Below, in pieces: positions 18,523 through 26,843 of a stretch of 64,000 nt of DNA; position 1 is the first letter of the stretch; the number at the start of each line of letters is the position of its first letter. The notes below the pieces were generated by a model. That model ran no database searches. It had not been told where the DNA came from and worked only from the letters and a program-made list of their open reading frames with translations. A program made the translations under genes and the position numbers. Origin of the DNA: JAGOUU01 sp964609155 (GTDB lineage: Bacteria; Pseudomonadota; Gammaproteobacteria; JAGOUU01); contig CAZSRF010000001.1 of the NCBI GenBank assembly GCA_964609155.1, positions 1 to 64,000 on the forward strand, read 5' to 3'.

Positions 18523-19614
18523 ATGGCACATCGTCCTTTTAATCCTTTTGAATCCTTACCAGCAGATGTTACTAATCCTGAGCACTGGGGTTTAGTTTGT
18601 CCTGTAACCCCAACATTTCCACCCGCTGTAACCCCTTGCCTACCTATAACTCCCCCTATTCATTATACGGTGCCAAGAATTGCTACTCCAAAGGATGATA
18701 TTGATGATATTGTGACTAGCATGCAAATGGAACTATCTCCAGAATATCTGCAATTCCATCAAGCTAAATCAATAGATAAAGAGTTCTTTGATAGTCTTGA
18801 GTCAACTTTACGACTATACGAACGAAGCCCTGAGATTCTGTACGTAGAAGGTATTCAACTAGCGAAAAACCCTGATACTATAGAGCAGGCTATTGCACAA
18901 TTTCAGCTAGCTGCAAACAAAAAACATGTGGGCGCAATTTTTGCTATTGGTCATATTTATTTAAAAGGTACCAGCGGAACTGGTGTAGATTGGACAATAG
19001 CACAGAAACACCTTCAAGAAGCTGCTGAGCTAGGCTCAGTTGATGCACTCTGTGCTTTGGGTGAACTCCATCAACTGACTGGAGCATATCAACAGGCTTT
19101 TAATTACTTTTCTACAGCTGCGCAACGTGGACATACAGGAGCATTGATTTTTTTAGCTGATTGGCTAATAAATGAAAACAGTGATAAACCTGATGTTAAT
19201 TTCAAAAGGCTTCGCTTTATAACTGCAGAAGGCACATACAGGCGACTTGATGGAACAACTCAAGATATCACACCTAGGGAACGAATGCTTACAGCTGTGG
19301 AGTATTTTAAATTAGCTGCTTTAAGCTGGGATCCTGCAGGTCTAATGAATTTGGGACACGCATATTCTGGTTGTTGGGAGCATCCTGAAAATTTAGTACT
19401 CGCATTAGAATATTTTAAGCAAGCAAAATCTGTTTTTCAACGACAAGGAAAAAGAGACGATGCGCAGGAATCTCAAGATTATATAAACCAAACAATAAGA
19501 AAACTTGAAGCACCAGAAGGGACAATGTCTGGCAGTAGCGCAACGCCAATGTCATCTGATGTTACATGGCTTGAAAGTGACGGTTCAGCGACACATTCGC
19601 CTTCACCATGGTAA
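18523..19614 (+). CDS. Sel1/TPR-like repeat protein
   Basis: A 363-residue protein. A Pro-rich N-terminal 60 residues (TPTFPPAVTPCLPITPP) is followed by Sel1-like helical repeats from about 110 to 320: AIAQFQLAANKKHVGAIFAI, AQKHLQEAAELGSVDALCAL, AFNYFSTAAQRGHTGALIFL and AVEYFKLAALSWDPAGLMNL. The tail is Ser/Thr-rich. There is no signal peptide, unlike many periplasmic Sel1 proteins, so it may act in the cytoplasm or be exported by a specialised system. Sel1 repeats mediate protein binding; the partner is unknown. Confidence 0.78.
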   Translation: MAHRPFNPFESLPADVTNPEHWGLVCPVTPTFPPAVTPCLPITPPIHYTVPRIATPKDDIDDIVTSMQMELSPEYLQFHQAKSIDKEFFDSLESTLRLYERSPEILYVEGIQLAKNPDTIEQAIAQFQLAANKKHVGAIFAIGHIYLKGTSGTGVDWTIAQKHLQEAAELGSVDALCALGELHQLTGAYQQAFNYFSTAAQRGHTGALIFLADWLINENSDKPDVNFKRLRFITAEGTYRRLDGTTQDITPRERMLTAVEYFKLAALSWDPAGLMNLGHAYSGCWEHPENLVLALEYFKQAKSVFQRQGKRDDAQESQDYINQTIRKLEAPEGTMSGSSATPMSSDVTWLESDGSATHSPSPW

Positions 19615-19680
19615 ATCACTTGGCACATGAGAAAGCTTTGGGCAGTCCCGATTAAATTTGTCATGTTGGACAAGCTATAA

Positions 19681-19706
19681 GATACCGGCTCTTCGGCTGG
19701 TATAAC
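19681..19706 (-). repeat. Dispersed short palindromic repeat, copy A
   Basis: A ~26-bp imperfect hairpin (TACCGGC / GCTGGTA around CTTCG). Its reverse complement closely matches the segment at 28223-28252 (ATACC(A/G)GCC(A/G)AAGAGCC(A/G)GTATC), differing at a few paired positions. It lies in the 288-bp gap between the Sel1 gene and the secreted nuclease gene and could also act as a weak terminator. Confidence 0.55.
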
Positions 19707-19902
19707 AAACTTTTGCTTAGTTCTGATTATAAATATTATTATTCGTTTGTTATTTTGTTGTTCCTGCTATATAACTCTATATAGATTTATTAATTATATT
19801 CTGCATAGCTGGATGTAACCTTTAAATCATAGATTAAGTCAAGATTATGTATCATTGAACTACACAACCGGATAGGTTGAAAATTTCTCATGGAGGAGAA
19901 AT

Positions 19903-20709
19903 ATGAGTATTACTAAAATTCGATCCCTGTCTCTTTTATTTATTTCGACTATTCTGCACAACTCATTTATTTATGCCGCTTCAATTAATGTAGGTAGTTT
20001 TAATGTTAACTCAGGACGTGCAAGCGTTAATACTATAGCAAAACAACTTTCTGATCATAATTATGTTGATATATGGGGAATCTCCGAATCTGCAGAAGAT
20101 TGGCCAAGTAAAATAGTCAGTTATTTCAATTCTCAAAGCACAAAAAAAATTGAAGCTGTCAAAGGCTCCACAGGCATGAATAATAATCGTCTACAAATTT
20201 ACTATAACACAGAAAAGTTCACTTTAATTTCTCATACAGAGTTAGATTACCTTAATCGTAATCGTCGAGTAAGAGCACCGTTAGTTGCTCATTTTAAAGA
20301 TATCAACACTCAACAAGAGTTTTTGTTTATGATCAATCATTTATATCGCAGGGATTCCGAAGAACGTATTTTTCAAGCTGCACAATTAAATAAATGGGCT
20401 AAAAAACAAAATTTACCTATTATAGCTGTTGGTGACTATAACTTTGATCTGTCTCCAACTGATACAACCACCCACTGCCGTGGTTTTGACGAATTAACAA
20501 AAAACAATATTTTCACATGGATACAACCTAATAAATTATTGCCAACTCAGTGTAGCAAATATAATTCTATATTAGATTTTATTTTTGTATCTGATAAGTT
20601 AATGTATACATCAGTTAATGCAAACATTTCTTACACAGACACAACTTACTGCAATCCTGAAAATAAATATTCTGATCACAGACCTGTTACAGCTGTAATT
20701 ACCGTATAG
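19903..20709 (+). CDS. Secreted endonuclease/exonuclease/phosphatase family protein
   Basis: A 268-residue protein with a strong GGAGGAG ribosome site and an N-terminal signal peptide ending near FIYAAS (residue ~26). The EEP (DNase I-like) fold is shown by VGSFNVNS, a catalytic-Glu strand IWGISESAEDW, the MINHLYRRD His, the VGDYNFDL Asp/Asn pair and the C-terminal YSDHRPVTAVI. It should hydrolyse phosphodiesters in the periplasm or outside the cell; nuclease is likelier than sphingomyelinase given its size. Its 3' end overlaps the convergent carboxylase gene by 11 nt. Confidence 0.87.
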   Translation: MSITKIRSLSLLFISTILHNSFIYAASINVGSFNVNSGRASVNTIAKQLSDHNYVDIWGISESAEDWPSKIVSYFNSQSTKKIEAVKGSTGMNNNRLQIYYNTEKFTLISHTELDYLNRNRRVRAPLVAHFKDINTQQEFLFMINHLYRRDSEERIFQAAQLNKWAKKQNLPIIAVGDYNFDLSPTDTTTHCRGFDELTKNNIFTWIQPNKLLPTQCSKYNSILDFIFVSDKLMYTSVNANISYTDTTYCNPENKYSDHRPVTAVITV

Positions 20710-22537
20710 AAGCGTCGATTTCTATTAAAACTTGTTTAGGAATAATACTGTCACCTTTATTAATATTAATAGCGGTGACAGTACCTGAAATAGGTGCTTG
20801 AATTTCTGTTTCCATTTTCATAGCTTCAATAATTAATACAATATCTCCTGAGGAAACTTTTTTATTTATTTCTGTTTTTATTTCCACAACCATCCCTGGC
20901 ATTGCAGAAGTAACATCTCCTGGTCTAGTAGCAGATTTTAATTGTACTGATTTGTTTGCTTGATTATTTTTATTATTGACAAAGCTATCATCATCGTATT
21001 GAATTAAGATTTCTTCAGGCTCTCCATCAACAGTTAAATACAAGTTTCTCTCATCTGTACTTTGCTGACCCGCACCTTTTACATTTATTTCGTATGTTTC
21101 ACCATGTAGATATATAGTAAAATTTTTTGGAAGCACAGCACAACGATCAAAATTTTTATTATTTACATTACATTCTGGTTCTAAGATTTCTTTTTTAAAG
21201 TTATTACTTTCACGTTCCTGAAAATAGATTTTCGCAACTTCAGGAAACATTGCATAACTTAAAACATCTTCTTCTGAGTGCATAATATTTTTAATTTCTG
21301 ATTGAATAGCCTTCAGCTCGTTTTTTAATAAATCTGCTGGCCTACAATCTATAAAATCTGTATTACCAATCGCTTTTTGACGAACGTTTTTATTAACTTC
21401 TCCAGGTGTACGTCCATACATACCTAATAAATATTTTTTAACTTCATTGGTAATAGTTTTATATCTTTCACCCGATATGACATTTAACACAGCCTGTGTA
21501 CCAACTATTTGAGAGGTTGGAGTAACAAGTGGTGGATAACCTAAGTCTTTTCTGACTCTCGGTATTTCAGCAAATACATCTTTAATTTTATCTAAGGCAT
21601 TTTGCTCCCGTAACTGCTGATATAAATTAGAAATCATACCACCTGGAACTTGGTAAATTTGTACTCTGGTATCAACATAATTACTCCCATTTTCAAATCT
21701 ATGATATTTTTTTCTAACTTGGCTAAAATATTCTGCAATTTCTTGCAACAATGTTAAATTTAAACCACTATCATGTTCTGTATCTTTCAATGCAGCAACT
21801 ATAGCCTCCGTACTTGCGTGTGATGGTCCATCCGCAAAAGACGAAATGGCAGTGTCAACATGTTCACAGCCAAGTTGTATAGCTTCCCATTGGCATAACA
21901 AAGATAAACCACTACTTGCATGACTATGCAAATGAATAGGTAAATTAACTGCTTTTTTTAGCGCTGGTATTAACTGTCTCGTAGCAAGAGGTGTTAACAA
22001 GCCTGCCATATCTTTAATAGCAAGACTATCACAACCCATATCAGCCAATGCTACAGCCATCTCAACAAAGCTATTGAGATCATGCACAGGACTTGTAGTA
22101 TATGCAATAGTACCTTGTGCATGCTTTTTGTTTCTTTTTACAGCTCGAATAGATGTCTCTAGGTTTCTAGTATCATTTAAAGCATCAAAAATTCTAAAAA
22201 CATCCACCCCATTATTACATGCTAAATCAACAAATTTTTCTACGACATCATCCGCATAGTGTCGATAGCCTAAGAGATTTTGGCCTCGTAACAGCATCAT
22301 TAATTGTGTATTCGGTAATACTCTTCTTAAAGCACGTAATCTTTCCCATGGATCTTCTTTTAGAAATCTCAAACATGCATCATAAGTCGCACCACCCCAT
22401 GCCTCTAATGCCCAATAACCTACCTGATCAAGTTTATGACAAATAGGTAGCATATCTTCTGTTCTTAATCTTGTAGCAATCAAACATTGATGTGCATCAC
22501 GCAAAACGGTCTCAGTGACTTTTATTTTTTTATTCAT
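20699..22537 (-). CDS. pycB: Pyruvate carboxylase subunit B / oxaloacetate decarboxylase alpha-type
   Basis: About 612 residues from the ATG at 22537, which overlaps the pycA stop by 8 nt; an ATG 12 bases upstream is also possible. The carboxyltransferase TIM barrel (TVLRDAHQCLIATRLRTEDM, AIKDMAGLLTP, LHSHASSG) occupies the first ~450 residues, followed by a Lys/Asn-rich linker and a biotinyl domain with EAMKMETEI near the C-terminus. OadA has the same layout, but the adjacent biotin carboxylase subunit and absence of membrane OadB/OadG genes favour two-subunit pyruvate carboxylase making oxaloacetate. Confidence 0.88.
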   Translation of the reverse strand: MNKKIKVTETVLRDAHQCLIATRLRTEDMLPICHKLDQVGYWALEAWGGATYDACLRFLKEDPWERLRALRRVLPNTQLMMLLRGQNLLGYRHYADDVVEKFVDLACNNGVDVFRIFDALNDTRNLETSIRAVKRNKKHAQGTIAYTTSPVHDLNSFVEMAVALADMGCDSLAIKDMAGLLTPLATRQLIPALKKAVNLPIHLHSHASSGLSLLCQWEAIQLGCEHVDTAISSFADGPSHASTEAIVAALKDTEHDSGLNLTLLQEIAEYFSQVRKKYHRFENGSNYVDTRVQIYQVPGGMISNLYQQLREQNALDKIKDVFAEIPRVRKDLGYPPLVTPTSQIVGTQAVLNVISGERYKTITNEVKKYLLGMYGRTPGEVNKNVRQKAIGNTDFIDCRPADLLKNELKAIQSEIKNIMHSEEDVLSYAMFPEVAKIYFQERESNNFKKEILEPECNVNNKNFDRCAVLPKNFTIYLHGETYEINVKGAGQQSTDERNLYLTVDGEPEEILIQYDDDSFVNNKNNQANKSVQLKSATRPGDVTSAMPGMVVEIKTEINKKVSSGDIVLIIEAMKMETEIQAPISGTVTAININKGDSIIPKQVLIEIDASIR

Positions 22538-23966
22538 TATTAAACCCATAATAATAAATACATGCTGCTGCTAATACTGTAGCCATAGCATGCTTAGTTG
22601 TACGTTCAGGATATTGTGTTAGTTTGGGATGTTGTTCAAGAAAATTTGTTGTAATATTAGCGTTTTGGAATTTTTCTGTTTTAAATATTTCTAAATAAAA
22701 TGGTATAGTGGTCTTTACTCCAAGCAAAACCATCTCTTTTAGTGCACGTTGCGCTCTTTTTAGCAATTCCGGCCAATTAATCGCCCATATGGTTAGTTTT
22801 GCACATAATGAATCATAATAAGAAGGAATTTCATATCCTGTATAAATCATAGCATCAGTACGAACACCATGCCCACCAGGTGAATAGTACTGTGTGATCC
22901 GTCCAAAACTTGGTAAGAAATTATTTTTCGGATCTTCGCAATTAATTCTAAATTGTACAGCAAAGCCATTGATACTAATTTTATTTTGTTGTAAGTTTAA
23001 ATCTTTTCCTGCAGCTATTTCTATCTGTTTATTTACGATATCGATTCCTGTTATTTCTTCAGTAATTGTATGCTCTACCTGCAATCTTGTGTTCATCTCC
23101 ATGAAGTAAAAATTATTTTCTTTATCTAACAAGAACTCCACCGTTCCTGCATTCTGATACTTCACTGCTTTTGCAATATTTAATGCATATTTAGTAACTT
23201 TAAGACGCATTTCTTCAGTTAATTGTGGGCTTGGTGCAATTTCAATTAATTTTTGGTGTCGACGTTGAATAGAGCAATCTCGTTCAAATAAATGAACTAT
23301 ATTATTATAGTGATCTCCTAATATTTGAACTTCAATATGCTTAGGATTATCTAAACATTTTTCTAAAAATATTTCTGTATTGCTAAAGGCTTTACTGACT
23401 TCTGATTTAACTCTTTCAAAATTATTCTTTAATTCCATTTCTGATTCACAACGTCTTATTCCTCGTCCACCACCTCCACCAATAGCCTTGAGCATAACTG
23501 GATAGCCAATGCTATTAGCTAATTGTATTGCTTCTTCCATCGTCGCAATATTACTTTCTGAGCCTGGTAAGACTGGAACATTGGCTTCTTTAGCAATAGC
23601 TCTAGCTTTTACTTTATCACCCATTAATCTTATTGTATCTGCGCAAGGACCTATAAATTTAATATTCTTACGTTGACATAATTCTGCCAATAACGGATCT
23701 TCCGATAAAAATCCATAACCAGGATGAATAGCATCACAGCCTGTCGCAAGAGCTAAATCGACTATACGATGAGCATTTAAATAGCCTGCAACTGATTCTG
23801 CTCCTATTGAATAAGCTTCATCTGCTTTTTTTACATGTAGTGAATAGCGATCAGCATCTGAATAAATAGCGACAGATCTGACGCCCATTTCGGAGCAACT
23901 TCTGACAATCCGAACGGCAATCTCCCCACGATTAGCAATAAGAATCTTGTTAAATAATTTTTTCAT
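22530..23966 (-). CDS. pycA: Pyruvate carboxylase subunit A (biotin carboxylase)
   Basis: A 478-residue ATP-grasp biotin carboxylase that carboxylates the biotin of the partner subunit encoded just downstream. Visible motifs are KILIANRGEIAVRI at the N-terminus, GGGGRGIR (ATP-grasp Gly loop, near 167-174), the RDCSIQRRHQK bicarbonate/biotin loop and EMNTRLQVEH. The last ~30 residues are unusually hydrophobic and short. AccC of acetyl-CoA carboxylase is similar, but pairing with a carboxyltransferase subunit supports PycA. Two more biotin-enzyme genes would compete for the same BirA ligase. Confidence 0.9.
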   Translation of the reverse strand: MKKLFNKILIANRGEIAVRIVRSCSEMGVRSVAIYSDADRYSLHVKKADEAYSIGAESVAGYLNAHRIVDLALATGCDAIHPGYGFLSEDPLLAELCQRKNIKFIGPCADTIRLMGDKVKARAIAKEANVPVLPGSESNIATMEEAIQLANSIGYPVMLKAIGGGGGRGIRRCESEMELKNNFERVKSEVSKAFSNTEIFLEKCLDNPKHIEVQILGDHYNNIVHLFERDCSIQRRHQKLIEIAPSPQLTEEMRLKVTKYALNIAKAVKYQNAGTVEFLLDKENNFYFMEMNTRLQVEHTITEEITGIDIVNKQIEIAAGKDLNLQQNKISINGFAVQFRINCEDPKNNFLPSFGRITQYYSPGGHGVRTDAMIYTGYEIPSYYDSLCAKLTIWAINWPELLKRAQRALKEMVLLGVKTTIPFYLEIFKTEKFQNANITTNFLEQHPKLTQYPERTTKHAMATVLAAACIYYYGFNNE

Positions 23967-24111
23967 CCTGAAAATTAATCAAAAATCACTTGTTTAAAGC
24001 TATTACAATATATCTTAGCATTATTATTTATTAAAATAATTATATAAGATTAGATTTATATAGTATTGATGTTATAATTTAAGAAAGTTACTATAACCTT
24101 AATAGTTATTT

Positions 24112-24363
24112 ATGCATCATACAGATATAACTAATTCCCAAAGTACCGAGAACAAAGAAAGTTTGCGGCAATTGGAGCATCTAATTACGAGTTTAATTGC
24201 ACAACATCAAAAATTAAAAAATGATTACAGCTTGCTTAAAGACAATTACACGAATCTCAAGCTTAGTTATAGTAAGCTAAACGATAAACAAGATAGGATA
24301 GAACACCGAGTAAAGACTTTATTAAATCGCCTTACAGACTTATCTGGTACAGATGTTTTCTAA
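24112..24363 (+). CDS. TIGR02449-type coiled-coil protein next to zapA
   Basis: An 83-residue protein. From about residue 20 it is one coiled coil (LEHLITSLIAQHQKLKNDY, then LKLSYSKLNDKQDRIEHRV) ending in KTLLNRLTDL. This matches the small family typically found upstream of zapA in gammaproteobacteria (TIGR02449). Its role is unknown, though location and ZapB-like shape suggest cell division. It lies 48 nt upstream of zapA in the same direction. Confidence 0.8.
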   Translation: MHHTDITNSQSTENKESLRQLEHLITSLIAQHQKLKNDYSLLKDNYTNLKLSYSKLNDKQDRIEHRVKTLLNRLTDLSGTDVF

Positions 24364-24411
24364 TACATCTAGATATACATTAAATCAATAATAGAACCAA
24401 TAAAAACTACA

Positions 24412-24723
24412 ATGGATCATAACAAAAAGTCAGTACTTGACATTAATATATTAGGCAAAGATTATAAAATAGGATGTTCACCTGAACATAAAGATTCTTT
24501 AATTAAATCTGGACAATTTCTGGATTTAAGAATGCGACAAATGCGCGATAAATATCAGATCGTTGGGTTAGATAAAATAGCAGTGCTTGCCGCTTTGCAT
24601 ATAAGTCATGAATTACTTAATGGAAATCAAACTAATAATGACCGTGGTAGTCAGCAATATGTTCAAGATAAAATAAATGAATTGACTGATATGTTAACTG
24701 CGACTATTAATGATCCCTCGTAA
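24412..24723 (+). CDS. zapA: Cell division protein ZapA
   Basis: A 103-residue FtsZ-ring stabiliser. The N-terminal VLDINILGKDYKIGCSPEHKD strand region and the LRMRQMRDKYQIVGLDKIAVLAALHISHELL helix are characteristic, with a C-terminal coiled coil for tetramerisation. In many relatives 6S RNA and the ygfA cyclo-ligase gene follow directly; here they lie about 6 kb downstream, so the cluster has been split by accessory genes. Confidence 0.9.
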   Translation: MDHNKKSVLDINILGKDYKIGCSPEHKDSLIKSGQFLDLRMRQMRDKYQIVGLDKIAVLAALHISHELLNGNQTNNDRGSQQYVQDKINELTDMLTATINDPS

Positions 24724-24782
24724 CAATTAAAGCCATTCAATAAGCTTTCCGAGCAAACCAGGGTTACAATATTTTGATACGT

Positions 24783-24799
24783 TCACCATACTATGGTGA
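24783..24799. repeat. Short perfect palindrome downstream of zapA
   Basis: TCACCATA-C-TATGGTGA, 8-bp arms around one base, in the gap between the convergent zapA and CaaX-protein genes. There is no T-run, so it is not a standard terminator; it may be a protein-binding site or chance. Confidence 0.4.
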
Positions 24800-24845
24800 T
24801 TACAATACAGCGTCAGACACAGCAGTTTTCGTTCACAATGATAAA

Positions 24846-25328
24846 CTAGACTATAGAGCATCTGGAGTAATGAGTAGGAGGTACTTCTTCAGGTAATTCT
24901 TTAGGTAATTCAGTAGCTATTTCTGCTTGAAGGAGTTCAATACTTTTAGCAGTAAAAGACACACGTATTAAGCGAAGAGTATCTTTAATTGACGTTGGAT
25001 TTGGTGATCTACTCAAATGCTCACGAATAGCTGTTCGAGCCGTCTCCAGGAGAGCTATTTGTCTATCTAACAAGCATCGCTCTGCACTACACTCCCTATT
25101 TTCGACACTAGTAGGCTGTGCCAAGGCTGGAGTTGGAGCAGCTGCAGCGATTAAAGCAGCTCTAGCAGTAGTGGCGCTTACAAGAATGCTATCGAGTGAT
25201 TCTGAGATATCGCTTAGATCGTCAGGAATGATTATGCCTCCACCTATCCGATCTGATAATTGTTGCACCTGTTCTAGCATACGTTGTTTTGCTGCTTTGG
25301 CGGCAGCCATATGGGATCTGAATGTCAT
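24846..25328 (-). CDS. Hypothetical protein ending in a CaaX-like motif
   Basis: A 160-residue protein: Ala-rich helical N-terminus (SHMAAAKAAKQRMLEQVQQL), an Ala/Pro linker near 72-88 (AAAAPTPALAQP), a second helical part (LLDRQIALLETARTAIREHL) and a final RCSIV. The last four residues, C157-S-I-V, fit the eukaryotic CaaX prenylation pattern known in Legionella effectors. It has no signal peptide. The start at 25328 follows GAGAG. Prenylation and export are inference; the motif is visible. Confidence 0.62.
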   Translation of the reverse strand: MTFRSHMAAAKAAKQRMLEQVQQLSDRIGGGIIIPDDLSDISESLDSILVSATTARAALIAAAAPTPALAQPTSVENRECSAERCLLDRQIALLETARTAIREHLSRSPNPTSIKDTLRLIRVSFTAKSIELLQAEIATELPKELPEEVPPTHYSRCSIV

Positions 25329-25561
25329 AGAGCTCTCATAAGTAACTTAAAAAGATAACTTTATCATGAGTTAAGTGAATTGTCAAAAATCATATTAAGA
25401 ACTATAGAACCACTGTAATTGTTACTATCTAATCATCAATAATCTATTTAATTAAATGGTTTTTTAAATGAGTGCTCAGTGCATATAATTCAGCAGAACT
25501 TAAACGACTTGCAAAAAGCATTTTTAGATTGGTTTGACAAGAAGCTATATTAATAGCATTG

Positions 25562-26710
25562 TTAATTATTGATGTCCGAACATAGATACTGATGGTAGTT
25601 AATAAATTCAGTTCCTGCTATTTTAAAATTATCACCGCGGTATATTACATATTTTTTGTCTTTTAAAGTACCATATTCTTGTATAATCTTGCTCATTTTA
25701 GGGGTCGCTGTCGCTGAAAGTTTAATTTCTATTAATTCAAGGTGCGTTTTATGGTCGATAATTAAGTCAATTTCTTGACCATGAGATGTTTTCAAAAAAT
25801 ATAGTTCTGAATTTTTAGTGTTATGACATATATTCTTATAAATATCAGCAATAATAAAATTTTCAAATATTGCTCCAGACATTAATCCTTTTTCAAATAA
25901 TTGTGCTGAATTCACCCCGGTGATATACGAAACCAAACCCGTATCCCAAAAATATAATTTTGGTGATTTAATCATCCTTTTACCAAAGTTATTAAAATAC
26001 GGCGGTAATAAGAATACTATATAAGAGGCTTCTAATACTGAAATCCAGCGCTTAATAGTCTGAACTGTTACACCTAAATCATGAGCTAAAGTAGACATAT
26101 TAATAATTTGAGCACAGTGCGCAGCTAAGAGTTCAATAAATCTATGAAAATCACGAAGATCCCCTATCTGTAATAAATCTCTAACATCACGTTCTATATA
26201 AGTCGTGATATATGACGAAAACCAAGCATCAAATCCCGCATAATTTCTTACCACTAATTCTGGATATGCTCCTCTCCATAAGCAAGAATTCTGCTGGTCT
26301 CTTGGAATTTCATTGTACTGAAAAGGTAATAATGACAGCAAACCAATCCTTCCAGCCAGTGACTCAGTAATTTTTTTTATTAATGTAAATTGACTAGAGC
26401 CAGTTAGAATAAATCGCCCATACTTTTGCCTATCTTCATCAACTAATATTTTAATACTTTCAAATAGTTCAGGTACTTTCTGCACCTCATCAAATATCGT
26501 ATGGTCTTGACACTCTTTTAGAAAGCCTTGTGGATCATTGTAATAAAATTGTCTTAATCTTGCGTCATCAAAACTAACATATTTATAATTTGACAGTAAC
26601 TCTCTGAGTAGAGTTGATTTCCCGGACTGCCGTGGACCAGTCAGACCAATCACAGGAAAAATTTTAAGATATTCAAGCAGTTGCTGTTCTATATTGCGAT
26701 GAAAGTACAT
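25562..26710 (-). CDS. DUF4143-type AAA ATPase
   Basis: About 382 residues from the ATG at 26710. A GTG at 26749 is also in frame but sits inside a palindrome. The Walker A GPRQSGKST is at 25-33, the Walker B-like strand TIFDEVQKVPEL follows, and GRFILTGSSQFTL is the sensor region. A DUF4143 part with a winged-helix-like segment (LGVTVQTIKRWISVLEASYI) and a nuclease-like C-terminus (HGQEIDLIIDH...LELIEIKLS, an E/D-K pattern) completes the family layout. The cellular role is poorly known; stand-alone genes of this type are often mobile. Confidence 0.88.
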   Translation of the reverse strand: MYFHRNIEQQLLEYLKIFPVIGLTGPRQSGKSTLLRELLSNYKYVSFDDARLRQFYYNDPQGFLKECQDHTIFDEVQKVPELFESIKILVDEDRQKYGRFILTGSSQFTLIKKITESLAGRIGLLSLLPFQYNEIPRDQQNSCLWRGAYPELVVRNYAGFDAWFSSYITTYIERDVRDLLQIGDLRDFHRFIELLAAHCAQIINMSTLAHDLGVTVQTIKRWISVLEASYIVFLLPPYFNNFGKRMIKSPKLYFWDTGLVSYITGVNSAQLFEKGLMSGAIFENFIIADIYKNICHNTKNSELYFLKTSHGQEIDLIIDHKTHLELIEIKLSATATPKMSKIIQEYGTLKDKKYVIYRGDNFKIAGTEFINYHQYLCSDINN

Positions 26711-26716
26711 AAAAAC

Positions 26717-26749
26717 GTGTATATTTATTATCGTATCATAAATATACAC
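26717..26749. promoter_or_regulatory. Perfect 12-bp inverted repeat at the ATPase gene start
   Basis: GTGTATATTTAT and ATAAATATACAC with a 9-bp spacer, 7 nt upstream of the ATG at 26710. Two-fold symmetry at the promoter or leader suggests an operator, perhaps for autoregulation. Binding is not shown. Confidence 0.6.
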
Positions 26750-26843
26750 ATTTTTTGCTCTTTATTCAAGCTCTATAGAGTTAGGTGGTTTAATGATTGC
26801 GGTGCGCTAACGGATCGCCACGTCACCGCTAATTTTTAAGTAT

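Noticed and set aside
20699..22537. Oxaloacetate decarboxylase sodium pump alpha subunit
   Set aside because: Same domain order, but membrane subunits OadB and OadG are absent and a biotin carboxylase subunit is adjacent, so pyruvate carboxylase is preferred.
25444..25521. 25-codon minus-strand frame (LSSAELYALSTHLKNH) downstream of the ATPase gene
   Set aside because: Reads like protein but lacks a ribosome site and family match; may be a gene remnant, not supportable.
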